A stretch of DNA of 53,819 nt from Gammaproteobacteria bacterium. Its GTDB lineage: Bacteria; Pseudomonadota; Gammaproteobacteria; Legionellales; Legionellaceae. Below, one piece after another: positions 31,612 through 41,340 of the stretch (within the stretch, counting starts at the first letter, position 1; each line of letters begins with the position of its first letter). Both the position numbers and the translations under genes were made by a program. The DNA lies in NCBI GenBank assembly GCA_030147635.1, contig JASBUZ010000050.1, positions 1 to 53,819 of the forward strand, in the 5' to 3' direction. The notes under the pieces were generated by a model. That model did not search any database. It had not been told where the DNA came from and was given only the letters and a program-made list of their open reading frames with translations.

Positions 31612-34461
31612 TCATGCTATCTGGACATCTTGCGTGAACAAGATACCCATTCCCGTACCGGAAAATAGTTCTACGGTTGTTGGTCGATTCATCAACTCTT
31701 GCGCTGTTTCAGACCATGCCTTACCAACCTCACCTAAACCAATTAATGCATTCTCCAATAAAGAACGATTAATACCATTCTGTACGGTTGTATCTGTCGT
31801 ACCTCCCGTACCACCAATGGTAATCGTTGTATCTGCTGACTGAATCGCACTACTGAACCCGGCTAAGAAGGTAGAGGCAAAGAGCGAGCCATAGCGCATC
31901 AGGTAATGGTGATTCACACGACTTGCAAGCGCTGTTCGTGCTGTATTTGGATCAATCGCATATGCACTAATACTGATGGTTTGATCTGCACCAAGCATCG
32001 AAAGCGTATTAAAGGTAATGACCATTTTGTCAGCATTTGATGGCAACGTGAAACTTCCTATGATTTTCGAGCCTTTCAGTTTTCCGGATACAATCGTTGC
32101 AAGAATAGGTCCAGGTTCATCCGTATTAACGGCTGTATCTAGAACAGCAAACAAGATATCACCTGTTTTAATAAAGGTTGATTTGGGTTGCATTTCTGCT
32201 TCTTCACCCGCTTCTGCAGCATCTCGTTGAGACCTTTTGCTTGAGCGTGCCAAAGTATCTGTTAAACCTTCTTGCTCTGACTTATCGTCTTCGCTGCCTA
32301 AAATAAACACTTGTGTAGGTACCGCTTTCCAGCCTTGTAAGGCTTGATTAGCGGCTGACAGCATGCGTCCACTCAGTTGTTTAATTTTTGCCTGATATTT
32401 TTGATCAGCCACATGTAGTTGCTGTCTATTAATCAGCTCTTGTAGATCTTTAGTCTCACTCTTCGCTGCTTTCCCCGCAGCATCTTTCTTTGTACTCTCT
32501 AGAGGAGGGATACGAGTCACAGAGCTTGGACCTGTAGACTCTTCCACGCTGGATGTGCCCTTTTTCTCTGTATCTGGCGACTCTGCCTGCTTAGGCGCTT
32601 CGACAGACAATCCAAGTGTTTTTAGCTGGTCGTCTGAGAGTCCGGCATCCTTCAGCTCCTGGCCTGAGTAGCCCGCATCTTTCAGAGCTTGATCACTAAA
32701 ACCCGCAGCCTTTAAGTCTGCAGCACTAGAACCTGCATCTTTCAATTCCTGTGCGGAGTAGCCTGCCGCAGCCATTGCCTTCGCAGAGCACCCTAGTGTT
32801 TCCCGAATGGTGGTCGCAGAAACGCCTAAGTTTCTTGCCGCTTTAAGCTCCTCAACACTACACCCCTTCTTACGGCCTTCAGCAATCACACCTGCTGGAA
32901 TCAGACCTGCATTATTCAATGCACCAGAGTCAAAACCTGCTCTTAAAAGTTCTGCAGGGCTAAAGCCTGCATCGGCCAACCCTTTCACACCAAACCCTGC
33001 TGCTTTTAACTGTGCAGCACTACAACCATTCAAGTCATGAACTTGTTTAGCTGTCATGCCTTTGGCTTTCAGAGCCGCAAGCTTTTCAGGGTCACATCCT
33101 GCTGCACGTACTTTTTGTGTTTGAGCTTCTGTCAGCACGACACCCTCTTCAGGCGCAGTACTTGCTATATCTGAGGGACTAAACCCTGCATGTGCTAAGT
33201 CAGTCTCGGTAAACCCTGCAGCTTTTAAGGCAGCTAAACTACAGCCAGCTGCTTGACGAGCATTCCCAGCACTCACGCCTGCAGCTCGCTCACGTTTTAA
33301 GGTCTCAACTGAACAGCCCGCCTTTCTAAGCTGAGACATAGTCACGCCGGGAGGCAATGCGCTTTGCGCGCGCTCAATTTGCTCAGCGGAAAATCCTGCT
33401 TTGGTTAAATCATCTGGACTCAAGCCCGCATTCATTAAGTCACGTGCACCGTATCCTGCTTTTTTCAACTCTTCTGGGCTAAAGCCTGCGGCCTTCAGTG
33501 TCGCAGCACTAAAGCCAGCTCTTCTCAAGGCATCCGGACTGAAACCTGAAGCTTTAAGCTGAGCAGCATTACAACCACTAATACGCTGAATCGCTGCGGC
33601 AGTCACGCCCTTCTCACGCAAACGTGCAATCTTTTCAGGATCGCAACCAGTGCTACGAACGTCATCAAGCGAAACACCAGACGGTAAACCTTTAGCCGCT
33701 TCAATCGCCTCTTCAGAAAAACCAGCCCCTTTAAGTTCACCATCGGTAAAGCCACCGTCTTTCATATCTTCGGCAGCAAAACCTGCACTACGTGTTTCAC
33801 ATGCAGAAAACCCACAACGCTTTAATTGGCTCACGGTATAACCAGCAACTTTCATCTCGCGCGCAGAAAAACCCGCTGCTTTCAATTCAGGACAAGAGCA
33901 TACTGGGTCTAAATCCGGTAGTGTATAACCATACTGTCTAAGCTGGCAACAATTACATTCTTCACGCAAGTCCGAGAGGGTTGCGCCTTTATCTGACACT
34001 GCTTTAATGGAGGCACTACTACAGTGCTCGTTCTGCAGTTGCTGGGACCATAAGCTCTTTTCTGGCCCCGCTAGATTTGAGCGAGACAAGGTGGTAAAAC
34101 CAGGGCCACCTTCTCCATATTGCGGGCCAATTAAATCGACACCTTCACCAAATGCTTGCGTTTTAATAATGGTTGGAATCGCACTTGCACCACTTTTCTT
34201 TGCTGTTTCAGCTTGGTCAACATTTTGCTTATTCTGCAAAGTTGCATATTGCGCCGTTTGATTCATGCTTCCTGGAATCGAGTGTATCCCTGTTGGTACT
34301 TTTTTAACACTGGTTGAAACACGAAGGTCCTCTTGGTTCGTTCTGAGTTTAAAAAAGCCAATGACAACCGTCGTCACCAATAAAATAACGGTAAACAAAA
34401 TGATGACTCGAGTCCGAGTATTTGAAAAAAGTGCTTTGATATTCTCTTTTTTTCCGGCCAT
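31612..34461 (-). CDS. icmE: Dot/Icm core channel protein IcmE/DotG
   Basis: 949 residues. A cytoplasmic stub and one membrane helix (about 19-38, VIILFTVILLVTTVVIGFF) lead to a periplasmic region, a long repeat domain (about 188-620) and a C-terminal VirB10-like domain (TGDILFAVLDTAVNTDEPGPILATIVSGKLKGSKIIGSF... ISAYAIDPNTART), which ends VQIA. DotG spans both membranes and forms the central channel of the core complex. The repeat domain consists of ten-residue KxAGFSxxxL units interrupted by four larger blocks with cysteine pairs. The C-terminal part is the more conserved. Confidence 0.96.
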   Translation of the reverse strand: MAGKKENIKALFSNTRTRVIILFTVILLVTTVVIGFFKLRTNQEDLRVSTSVKKVPTGIHSIPGSMNQTAQYATLQNKQNVDQAETAKKSGASAIPTIIKTQAFGEGVDLIGPQYGEGGPGFTTLSRSNLAGPEKSLWSQQLQNEHCSSASIKAVSDKGATLSDLREECNCCQLRQYGYTLPDLDPVCSCPELKAAGFSAREMKVAGYTVSQLKRCGFSACETRSAGFAAEDMKDGGFTDGELKGAGFSEEAIEAAKGLPSGVSLDDVRSTGCDPEKIARLREKGVTAAAIQRISGCNAAQLKASGFSPDALRRAGFSAATLKAAGFSPEELKKAGYGARDLMNAGLSPDDLTKAGFSAEQIERAQSALPPGVTMSQLRKAGCSVETLKRERAAGVSAGNARQAAGCSLAALKAAGFTETDLAHAGFSPSDIASTAPEEGVVLTEAQTQKVRAAGCDPEKLAALKAKGMTAKQVHDLNGCSAAQLKAAGFGVKGLADAGFSPAELLRAGFDSGALNNAGLIPAGVIAEGRKKGCSVEELKAARNLGVSATTIRETLGCSAKAMAAAGYSAQELKDAGSSAADLKAAGFSDQALKDAGYSGQELKDAGLSDDQLKTLGLSVEAPKQAESPDTEKKGTSSVEESTGPSSVTRIPPLESTKKDAAGKAAKSETKDLQELINRQQLHVADQKYQAKIKQLSGRMLSAANQALQGWKAVPTQVFILGSEDDKSEQEGLTDTLARSSKRSQRDAAEAGEEAEMQPKSTFIKTGDILFAVLDTAVNTDEPGPILATIVSGKLKGSKIIGSFTLPSNADKMVITFNTLSMLGADQTISISAYAIDPNTARTALASRVNHHYLMRYGSLFASTFLAGFSSAIQSADTTITIGGTGGTTDTTVQNGINRSLLENALIGLGEVGKAWSETAQELMNRPTTVELFSGTGMGILFTQDVQIA
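32600..33900 (-). repeat. decapeptide repeat array in IcmE/DotG with four Cys-pair blocks
   Basis: Tandem ten-residue units (A-G-F-S-x-x-x-L-K-x type) run from about residue 188 to 620. Four blocks of the form GC(D/S)xExL... GV(S/T)A... GC(N/S)xAxLKA interrupt them, with cysteines at 273/297, 383/407, 456/480 and 534/558, always 24 residues apart. Confidence 0.9.
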
Positions 34462-34465
34462 GGTG

Positions 34466-35518
34466 TTATAACCCTTCTACCTTAAGCTGCATCACTTTTC
34501 CGTGCCATGAAACGAGTAACACGGGCGATTTATGCATTTCATAGGCATGCGTGCCATCGGCACTCGTCATGCTACCAATCCATCCAGGCGATAAGATGGT
34601 GAGACTCGTTCGAACAAACATACGGTTATTTAAAAGCCAAGCTTGAGCGTCTCCACCACTCACGGTTAACCGGGTGCTCCCTGTTGGAGGTACCCCATCC
34701 AACACGTGTAATAACACGTCACTTGCAGATGGAGGTAAGCTCGCAGCCATTGGCATTTGCTTCGCATTGGGCCCGTACCCCTGCACACGCAAATCAACAC
34801 GGTAATCTACTGCTTTTTGTCCAGGAATTAGTGTCAGCATCACAGGCGTATTTAAACCTCTCAGACGTACAGCTAAATTCCCGTATGTATACAGCTTACT
34901 TGCTTGAATCATCAGCGTATTACTGACTTTATCCCACTGAATATTAAATGCGTTCGGATCACCTAAATCATAAGCTGCGATAGGCCATGGTGCGCCCGTA
35001 GAATCTAGAAAAACAAGGGATGAAACAAAACCTTGAGATAAACGAATTACAGGTGGGGTAGAACCTGGAGACAAATTTACAAACTGTGATGTGGCTGTTG
35101 GTTTTGGTGGTGTTTCAGGAGAAGTTGCCTGGGCATATTCATCCTCATGATACCACTTCTTAAGTTTCACGGTTTGTTCTGGCGTCAAGGGAAACATTTG
35201 CTTCTTCACTTCATCAAAAGCAAGCTCATTCACCAAAGTTTCATCTTCTGGATTCATCACACCTGAAGTACCACCTCGACTAGAGCGAGTCGCAGCACGC
35301 TCCTTTCGAGAAGGAGGCTTTTTGGCTCGCTTAGCATTAGAGCTTCCTGCCGAAGTCCCCTCTTCTTTATCTTCTTTGGTTCCTAGTCGTTGCTGTAGCA
35401 TGCGAAGCTGATCGAGCGCTTGCTGAGCAGAATCTTCCTTCTCCGCACACCAAGCAAGTGGGGACAGTAAAGCACCTGCCAGCAGTATCCCCCCGATTTT
35501 TCTTTGTACTATTCTCAT
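34466..35518 (-). CDS. icmK: Dot/Icm core protein IcmK/DotH
   Basis: 350 residues with a signal peptide (GGILLAGALLSPLAWCA), a Ser/Arg/Lys-rich linker and a C-terminal VirB9-like beta domain (VIRLSQGFVSSLVFLDSTGAPWPI, FNIQWDKVSNTLMIQASKLYTYGNLAVRLRG). DotH is the outer-membrane-associated ring protein whose placement needs the lipoproteins DotC and DotD. The gene overlaps icmL by four bases and is four bases from icmE. Confidence 0.95.
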   Translation of the reverse strand: MRIVQRKIGGILLAGALLSPLAWCAEKEDSAQQALDQLRMLQQRLGTKEDKEEGTSAGSSNAKRAKKPPSRKERAATRSSRGGTSGVMNPEDETLVNELAFDEVKKQMFPLTPEQTVKLKKWYHEDEYAQATSPETPPKPTATSQFVNLSPGSTPPVIRLSQGFVSSLVFLDSTGAPWPIAAYDLGDPNAFNIQWDKVSNTLMIQASKLYTYGNLAVRLRGLNTPVMLTLIPGQKAVDYRVDLRVQGYGPNAKQMPMAASLPPSASDVLLHVLDGVPPTGSTRLTVSGGDAQAWLLNNRMFVRTSLTILSPGWIGSMTSADGTHAYEMHKSPVLLVSWHGKVMQLKVEGL

Positions 35519-36159
35519 TGAGCCTCTGCTCCACTTGACGCGGGTCCAACCACAAATTGTGATATTCCAATTCCCCTAGGCGAATTTAAGGTAGATATAC
35601 GAGTCACTAGAATAGTGACAATATTACGTTGTTGTGAAAATTCACTCGCACTTTGATAAGTCACCAAAATAGGCATTTGAATACGCCATGAGTAACGACC
35701 ATTCAATACACCTTTCTGTAAAATAATAGGCGCGCTGGTCGCAACAGCTGATACAATTAATTTTTTCGCTTTCACAGCCTCCAAGTTATTAGAATCCTCT
35801 AAAGCTTTCAAAAACTGTGTCCAACCGGAGGAGGTAAAGAAACCCGAGGAGGCCTGCAATTCTGTTCTATAGTTTACAAAGTTATAAGTAAATGCCGCGA
35901 TAGCCGCTTGGTTTGTCCACTGCAATACAGCTGAGTCTGACTGATTAGGTTCATCAAGCGCAAACAGTGGTGTAATACGCCCATTAATACTCGTTGCAAA
36001 ATACTTTGGGGTGGGTGGGTGAGTCAGAATGTAAGCAAGCAATGCTGCCATTAAAATATTGGCGAGAATAGAAAGCAACAAAACCAGCATCAGTTTACGC
36101 TGGCCATCTCGATAAAATGCATTCCTCAATTTGACTGCTGCTAAGGCGTCTTCTGCCAT
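35515..36159 (-). CDS. icmL: Dot/Icm protein IcmL/DotI
   Basis: A 214-residue bitopic inner-membrane protein: a short cytoplasmic N terminus (AVKLRNAFYRDGQRK), one membrane span (about 22-44) and a VirB8-like periplasmic domain (YFATSINGRITPLFALDEPNQSDSAVLQWTNQAAIAAFTYNFVNY). DotI forms a complex with DotJ. Length is close to that in Legionella. Confidence 0.95.
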   Translation of the reverse strand: MAEDALAAVKLRNAFYRDGQRKLMLVLLLSILANILMAALLAYILTHPPTPKYFATSINGRITPLFALDEPNQSDSAVLQWTNQAAIAAFTYNFVNYRTELQASSGFFTSSGWTQFLKALEDSNNLEAVKAKKLIVSAVATSAPIILQKGVLNGRYSWRIQMPILVTYQSASEFSQQRNIVTILVTRISTLNSPRGIGISQFVVGPASSGAEAQ

Positions 36160-36169
36160 AGATTCCTCT

Positions 36170-36454
36170 CTATTTCGGTATTAACTTCGCATCATCATCA
36201 ATCGCTGGGTCTGCTGCAAGCAAGGGCACTGAAGTTTCATTCGGAGCATCCATTGCCGTTAATTCACTTGGGGGGACTTCCCCATTGGTTGCATAATAGT
36301 GCCTGTCCGGAACATGCTTATAGGCATAAACCAAACCAACACAAAGCAATACATTGACTAACAAAGAAAAGACCAGCGCACTCTCGGCAAAGCGAAAAGT
36401 TCCTACGTAAAACCGCTTGGAACGTATCATTAATCGCCAAAGTTCACGCCGCAT
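36170..36454 (-). CDS. icmM: Dot/Icm protein IcmM/DotJ
   Basis: A 94-residue short relative of IcmL: basic N terminus, one membrane helix (ALVFSLLVNVLLCVGLVYAY), then YYATNGEVPPSELTAMDAPN, which parallels the YFATSINGRITPLFALDEPN stretch of IcmL, after which the VirB8-like domain is missing. This is the normal DotJ architecture. DotI and DotJ form a membrane complex. Confidence 0.93.
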   Translation of the reverse strand: MRRELWRLMIRSKRFYVGTFRFAESALVFSLLVNVLLCVGLVYAYKHVPDRHYYATNGEVPPSELTAMDAPNETSVPLLAADPAIDDDAKLIPK

Positions 36455-36463
36455 ATCCCTTCC

Positions 36464-37039
36464 TCACACCAACACTCGTCTAAAGGTAATCTCAATCCGT
36501 GCATTCGGTGATTTATCTCCCCGCATACGACTTCTTGTCACGATAGGTTTATCATTCCCCATACCGTGTGTAAAGAGCAAACGAGACTCAATCCCCTGAG
36601 ACCATAAATAATTCGCTACAGCCTCCGCTCGCGCCAATGATAAAGCATGTTCACGTTGGCTAGAAACATAACGGCTAGCAAACCCTGTGACATTCACCCC
36701 AACTTTACGAAACTGTCTTAAATAGCAAGCAATTTCATTCAGCTCATCGTAAGACTCCCAGGTGAGCCTTGGTGACTGATCACCAAACAAAGATACAGCA
36801 GGAATAGTTAATAGATAATCTTGTCCTACGGAAATAATTTGAACGCCTCGCTCCGTTAAGCGTTTTTCTAGCGCGATAATTTCTGCATCTCCCAAAGCAA
36901 CTTGCTCGGGCAGCCGAGCTTCATCTCGAATGATGCTCGGCGTGGGGGGGGACTGACACCCACTTAGAAAAATCAATCCCACTAAGATTGATTTTTGGGC
37001 AAACAGGTTCAGCTTATTGAAGGAATATCGACTCAACAC
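36464..37039 (-). CDS. icmN: Dot/Icm lipoprotein IcmN/DotK
   Basis: 191 residues. The lipobox FLSGC puts the lipidated cysteine at about residue 28. The C-terminal half is an OmpA-like peptidoglycan-binding domain (VNVTGFASRYVSSQREHALSLARAEAVANYLWSQGI and NARIEITFRRV). DotK anchors the outer part of the core complex to the cell wall. It has its own 103-base upstream gap after icmO, so it may start a transcription unit. Confidence 0.93.
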   Translation of the reverse strand: MLSRYSFNKLNLFAQKSILVGLIFLSGCQSPPTPSIIRDEARLPEQVALGDAEIIALEKRLTERGVQIISVGQDYLLTIPAVSLFGDQSPRLTWESYDELNEIACYLRQFRKVGVNVTGFASRYVSSQREHALSLARAEAVANYLWSQGIESRLLFTHGMGNDKPIVTRSRMRGDKSPNARIEITFRRVLV

Positions 37040-37142
37040 GGATAGGGAGCCTCATTGGTCGCCATGTATTACTCATAAGAACATACAACAGCAAAAGAGA
37101 CAAGTATTCTAGCAGTTTAAGTGCAGTTTTAGCCTTATTTAA

Positions 37143-39485
37143 TCAGTCTTTTTTCTTTTTGTCAGCTTGCGCTTCTTTAATGCGCTGAACTAACGTTTTG
37201 ACTGACTCGGCCAATTCTGAACCAGACATCATTGGACGATACTCCGGAGGATAATTCGTTGCCATCTGTAAATCTTTAATCAACTCATTCGCAACAGCCC
37301 CTGCCAACTTATCTTTTTCACCAGACAATTGCCCGATGCTGAGCAAATAATCACGTGCCTCTTGAATTGGCAATAGAGGCATTGAGAAGGCCGCAACATC
37401 GGGTACAAGAACAGGAGGTGTGCCTGCAGGAAGCTCACGCAATGGGCTAAAGATAGTAATATTCTCAGCTGGCGTCTCATCAAAGAGCGCTTCAACTTCT
37501 TCAGGTTCATTCCGCTTATGAAATGCAAGCAGTGCCGCAACACCGCGCTCCATCGGATCGGCATCCTTCGCATCTCGAAGCATATTCGCAATTTGAGGAA
37601 TTTCGTCGTCATCCTTCGCGACAGCCCGAATCGTCAAATCCCCTGAATCAATCACTTCTCGAAATTGCTTAGTCTGTTCTTGTAGTTTAGCTAAATAAAT
37701 ATCTGAAGGTGGTTCAACTTTTAAGAATTGATTGACTTTCAATCGTGAAACGGGCTTTGGATTCGCATAAAACATTCGCGCTCGGACTACCTGAGATCGG
37801 AAGAAAATATGCGCCTCACCTTCAGTTTGCTCTTTCAAGTCTAACAAGTCCACTCGAGCACGTTTCTCAAACGAGGAACTCTTCGTATCTTGATACGTAT
37901 TGGCAATACTGGTGTCTTTGGTTTGAAACGCGTCGACTTTTGTAACATATGCTTCCCCTGCCGTTTTGGTAAAGAAATCCCAAGTTTCTGTGGGATCCTC
38001 AAGCTTCATACAAATTTTAATGTTTGTATTCGCACCGATAGATGCTGCTTCTTCTTTAGAAGTTTTCTGAAACGCAGGTAAATCCTGTCCCGCAAAAATA
38101 GCAGAGAATCCAAGTGAACGAGCTTGTGCAGGTACGACCGCAAAACCCTGTACTGCATAATAACCATACTCATCGAGAATACACATATAAGGTGTAGGAG
38201 CTGTTGTCGGCTTTCGCTCAATAACATCTCGATAATCCCCTTCAACTTCATCTCCAAGCCCTGCTGCCATCATGGCTTTTAGTGATGCCACGATAATTTT
38301 TCCAAGGTTTGCAAGTTCATCAGGTGATTTTTCTAAAGCAGGCAAAAGCACAACCAAAATACGCCGGTTCAAAACTACGTCTTTAAAGTCTACTTCTGCA
38401 AGATTGGTCCTGATGATATGCCCATAGGTATCAGCCAAAGAAGAAAAGCTTCGTACCAACTGCATAGTGATAAAACCATGTTGCTCAAGTACCTGAGACA
38501 CTTGCTTCCCTTTTTTCTCTGGGTTGTAACCAGGTAAGGTGGTCAAATAGTTTCGAAGAGGGTCTGTCACAAGTTTTGGAATGGATTCGATATTCACACT
38601 TTCCTCATCATCCCGAGGAAATACTTTATCAATCACAATCGACTCTAAACGCTGCAAATGAAAATAGTTCCGGATGTTATTTGCATCCAACAAAATAGCC
38701 CCTTCATCACGCATGTACACCAAAAGGCGCATCAGGGCTTCAACGAATGCAATCGCACGACCTTTCCACATATCACCATCAGATGATTGGCTGGAATCTC
38801 CCATCAAGCTCACCACAAGTTGGGTCAACATACTGGATGAACCTTGGCAAAATGGGTTAAGCGTATTGGATAAGCGCGTTTCTTGTGGGCCAACAATATC
38901 ACGCGCACCTGTCATGAAGTTAATCAATAATAAGTCATCTTCACGCCCCATACTACGCACCATAGAAAAGACTTTAGCGTAAAGGGAGTTATCACCCTTA
39001 CCATCAACATAGATAAAGCCACTGCCTTGTACGAGCGCATTATACGCAATAGAGACCAGCGTTTCTGTTTTACCACTCCCGGTAGAGCCAAAGATTAAAG
39101 CATGGGTTCGCATATCTTCATTCGCAAACCACAACTCTTCGTTATTTTGAATGGCATTACCAAAATAGGTAATCCCTCGAGCCAAATAAGGTTTTTTTAT
39201 ACCAGGAATTAAATCGTTATAATCTTTAACCCGAGCAACCTTGGGCAGACGAAAAGGAAGCTTCTGCTTGCGTGTTGAAGTATAGAAATAGATGATGACA
39301 CCAAGCAGCAATAAAAAAAATGCCGAAACGGGAAAAATATAACTAATGGCAGCTAAAGTCACGAGCAAAATAGCGACATTAGATGAGTCAGAGAAAAACG
39401 CTGCCAAACGCTCGAGCGGTGTTCGAGTATCCCGTAACAAGCGGGTGGGGTCTACCTCATGATGCGACTCAACACCTCGTTTCAT
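37143..39485 (-). CDS. icmO: type IV coupling ATPase IcmO/DotL
   Basis: 780 residues. Two N-terminal membrane helices (about 36-68) precede a VirD4-like ATPase with Walker A FGSTGSGKTET (132-142) and a Walker B-type stretch CILDEYGYYAVQGF. The C-terminal tail (about 600-780) is the adaptor-binding region that recruits IcmS-IcmW, LvgA and DotN. It selects effectors and hands them to the channel. It overlaps icmP by four bases. Confidence 0.97.
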   Translation of the reverse strand: MKRGVESHHEVDPTRLLRDTRTPLERLAAFFSDSSNVAILLVTLAAISYIFPVSAFFLLLLGVIIYFYTSTRKQKLPFRLPKVARVKDYNDLIPGIKKPYLARGITYFGNAIQNNEELWFANEDMRTHALIFGSTGSGKTETLVSIAYNALVQGSGFIYVDGKGDNSLYAKVFSMVRSMGREDDLLLINFMTGARDIVGPQETRLSNTLNPFCQGSSSMLTQLVVSLMGDSSQSSDGDMWKGRAIAFVEALMRLLVYMRDEGAILLDANNIRNYFHLQRLESIVIDKVFPRDDEESVNIESIPKLVTDPLRNYLTTLPGYNPEKKGKQVSQVLEQHGFITMQLVRSFSSLADTYGHIIRTNLAEVDFKDVVLNRRILVVLLPALEKSPDELANLGKIIVASLKAMMAAGLGDEVEGDYRDVIERKPTTAPTPYMCILDEYGYYAVQGFAVVPAQARSLGFSAIFAGQDLPAFQKTSKEEAASIGANTNIKICMKLEDPTETWDFFTKTAGEAYVTKVDAFQTKDTSIANTYQDTKSSSFEKRARVDLLDLKEQTEGEAHIFFRSQVVRARMFYANPKPVSRLKVNQFLKVEPPSDIYLAKLQEQTKQFREVIDSGDLTIRAVAKDDDEIPQIANMLRDAKDADPMERGVAALLAFHKRNEPEEVEALFDETPAENITIFSPLRELPAGTPPVLVPDVAAFSMPLLPIQEARDYLLSIGQLSGEKDKLAGAVANELIKDLQMATNYPPEYRPMMSGSELAESVKTLVQRIKEAQADKKKKD

Positions 39486-40618
39486 GATTCTAATCCCTGT
39501 AGTTCTTTTGGAGATAGTTTCACTTCTTTTACCGCAATTTCAAGAGCAACAATTGCTTCATCAACCATCGGAGTTAATGAGCGACGTCCCATCACTTGTT
39601 CAGCCCGCCAGTGTGCAAATGGCCCCCCCACCTCACAAAACGGCGTCTGTCTACCCACACTATTTAGCATATACCAAAGCCGCCTATCGACGGGTTTGAG
39701 CCATAGGAACTCTGAGCTCGGTACCACACCATCATCTCGAGAAACTTTCAATAACTCAGCAAGTACCGTAAGTAAATATGCATGCCGCTGTACAACCTCT
39801 TGTACGAGTTCAGTATTCTCATATTTTTTTATGGTTGGCAGCGCAACTGAGTAATCAGGCTTACCATCTGCGCTAGTTTTATCCAATGTAGACAGAATAA
39901 GTTGAGCTGCTTCTCTATCGCGGTTTATCCGTGCGATAAAGATAGCACCCATCGCCCGTGCCTGAGGAGAGCAGTTCTCGAACCCATCCCAATAAGGCCC
40001 CAGCTGTAAAGTAAAAATACGCTTCGCATCTCCTCGCCGAATCCCAGCGGTCATTTCTTGTCCGGGCACAGGATTATCAAGCACCTTGTCTTCTTTTCTT
40101 AGTAACTTATACTTTCTTGCAAACTCCATAGGTGTTAAAGCCATAGCCCATGGCCCCTTGTTCACATCTTGAGCAACAAGGTCTTGCTGCTTCACTGCAG
40201 GAATAATACAAGGCCAGTTGGCTTGCTCTTGGGCTTTGAGAGAATCCATGCTGTGTGTTCTTTTAAATCTTAGGGCAACATTTGAGCGATAGAGAAAAAC
40301 TGCTGAGAAAGCAAGTGCTGCCGCCACAGGATAGCGAACATATTCACCAACACGAGTTGTCAATGTGACTAAGTCATCCCAATCAATATCTGCGGAATCT
40401 ACAGTTTGCATCAACTCAATTTCTTGCTGCAATACATCTCCTCCAAGCACTAAACTGATAAGCTTCGCTTGCAGTATATTTAAGAAAAAAATGAAAGAAA
40501 CGATATAGCTGTGGCCGAAATACCACAAAAGATAAACTGTAAAAAACAGCAGAATGGTAATCCATACTGGCGCTAACGAATTATCACCACCTGATTGTTG
40601 CTGTTGTTGTCCTGCCAT
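39482..40618 (-). CDS. icmP: coupling-complex protein IcmP/DotM
   Basis: 378 residues. Three N-terminal hydrophobic segments (WITILLFFTVYLLWYFG, YIVSFIFFLNILQAKLISLVL and YPVAAALAFSAVFLYRS) precede a cytoplasmic domain (FEN-type GPWAMALTPMEFARKY, ARAMGAIFIARINRDREAAQLIL) that binds acidic, Glu-rich effector signals in Legionella. It is stably associated with IcmO/DotL. Confidence 0.95.
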   Translation of the reverse strand: MAGQQQQQSGGDNSLAPVWITILLFFTVYLLWYFGHSYIVSFIFFLNILQAKLISLVLGGDVLQQEIELMQTVDSADIDWDDLVTLTTRVGEYVRYPVAAALAFSAVFLYRSNVALRFKRTHSMDSLKAQEQANWPCIIPAVKQQDLVAQDVNKGPWAMALTPMEFARKYKLLRKEDKVLDNPVPGQEMTAGIRRGDAKRIFTLQLGPYWDGFENCSPQARAMGAIFIARINRDREAAQLILSTLDKTSADGKPDYSVALPTIKKYENTELVQEVVQRHAYLLTVLAELLKVSRDDGVVPSSEFLWLKPVDRRLWYMLNSVGRQTPFCEVGGPFAHWRAEQVMGRRSLTPMVDEAIVALEIAVKEVKLSPKELQGLES

Positions 40619-40686
40619 ATGTTTTTCTGCGCCTAGAAAAAAATACAGTTAAGTTTGAGTATATACCCACTTTGTTTTTGATGCGA

Positions 40687-41289
40687 CTACGAATACTCTG
40701 AATCAGTGAACAAATCTTTAACCAATCGCCCTTTCGTGTAGGTATAAACATGATTTAGATGCACAAATCGCACGATTTGTTTCACCGACAACGATTTATC
40801 TTTTAGGGTCAAAAGCGATGTGCCTAAACGATCTTTTGGTGTTCTGTCTGCAGGCATCGGCAAAATATTGCTCTGTTCAATAAAAATTGCAACATACCCT
40901 TCATTCACTTGATTGTTTCTTTCACGAATCGCTCGCTTTAAGTCTTCTTCATTCTCATAAATAGGGCGAGAAACCATCTGCCTTGGGAGGTTCACTAAAA
41001 TCTGCTCCCATGCTCTTAGATTTGTACCATCGGATGAATACAAAGCGACAAACACTTCTTTTTGTGTCTCTGAAAGTTTTTTCTTAGAGTGGTGTTCTTC
41101 TTCTTTTTTAGCCTGAGCTTCTTTCTCAAGTCCAACACTCGCCTCAAAAGCGTCATGAATTCCTTGCAGCTTTTTACCGAGCACGCGCAAAAGCGCCGAG
41201 CTTGCCCAAGGGCCATGCTCAAGCGCATGCTTAAACGCATTCAACAAAGTTTCAACTTGTTCGTCTGATAATTTATTTTTTTTCATCAT
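40687..41289 (-). CDS. icmQ: Dot/Icm protein IcmQ
   Basis: 200 residues from ATG 41289 (a second ATG follows directly). The N-terminal domain (LSDEQVETLLNAFKHALEHGPWASSALLRVLGKKLQGI) is the IcmR-binding helical part, followed by a charged linker and the C-terminal NAD-binding-like domain (VALYSSDGTNLRAWEQILVNLPRQMVSRPIYENEEDL). In L. pneumophila IcmQ inserts into membranes and is held in check by IcmR. No ribosome binding site precedes the ATGs; a TATAAT lies at 41301-41296, so the mRNA could be leaderless or the gene coupled to the one upstream. Confidence 0.94.
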   Translation of the reverse strand: MMKKNKLSDEQVETLLNAFKHALEHGPWASSALLRVLGKKLQGIHDAFEASVGLEKEAQAKKEEEHHSKKKLSETQKEVFVALYSSDGTNLRAWEQILVNLPRQMVSRPIYENEEDLKRAIRERNNQVNEGYVAIFIEQSNILPMPADRTPKDRLGTSLLTLKDKSLSVKQIVRFVHLNHVYTYTKGRLVKDLFTDSEYS

Positions 41290-41340
41290 GTTAGAATTAT
41301 AGCAAAGCACATCCAAACAAATCACCAGATCTATAATTTA

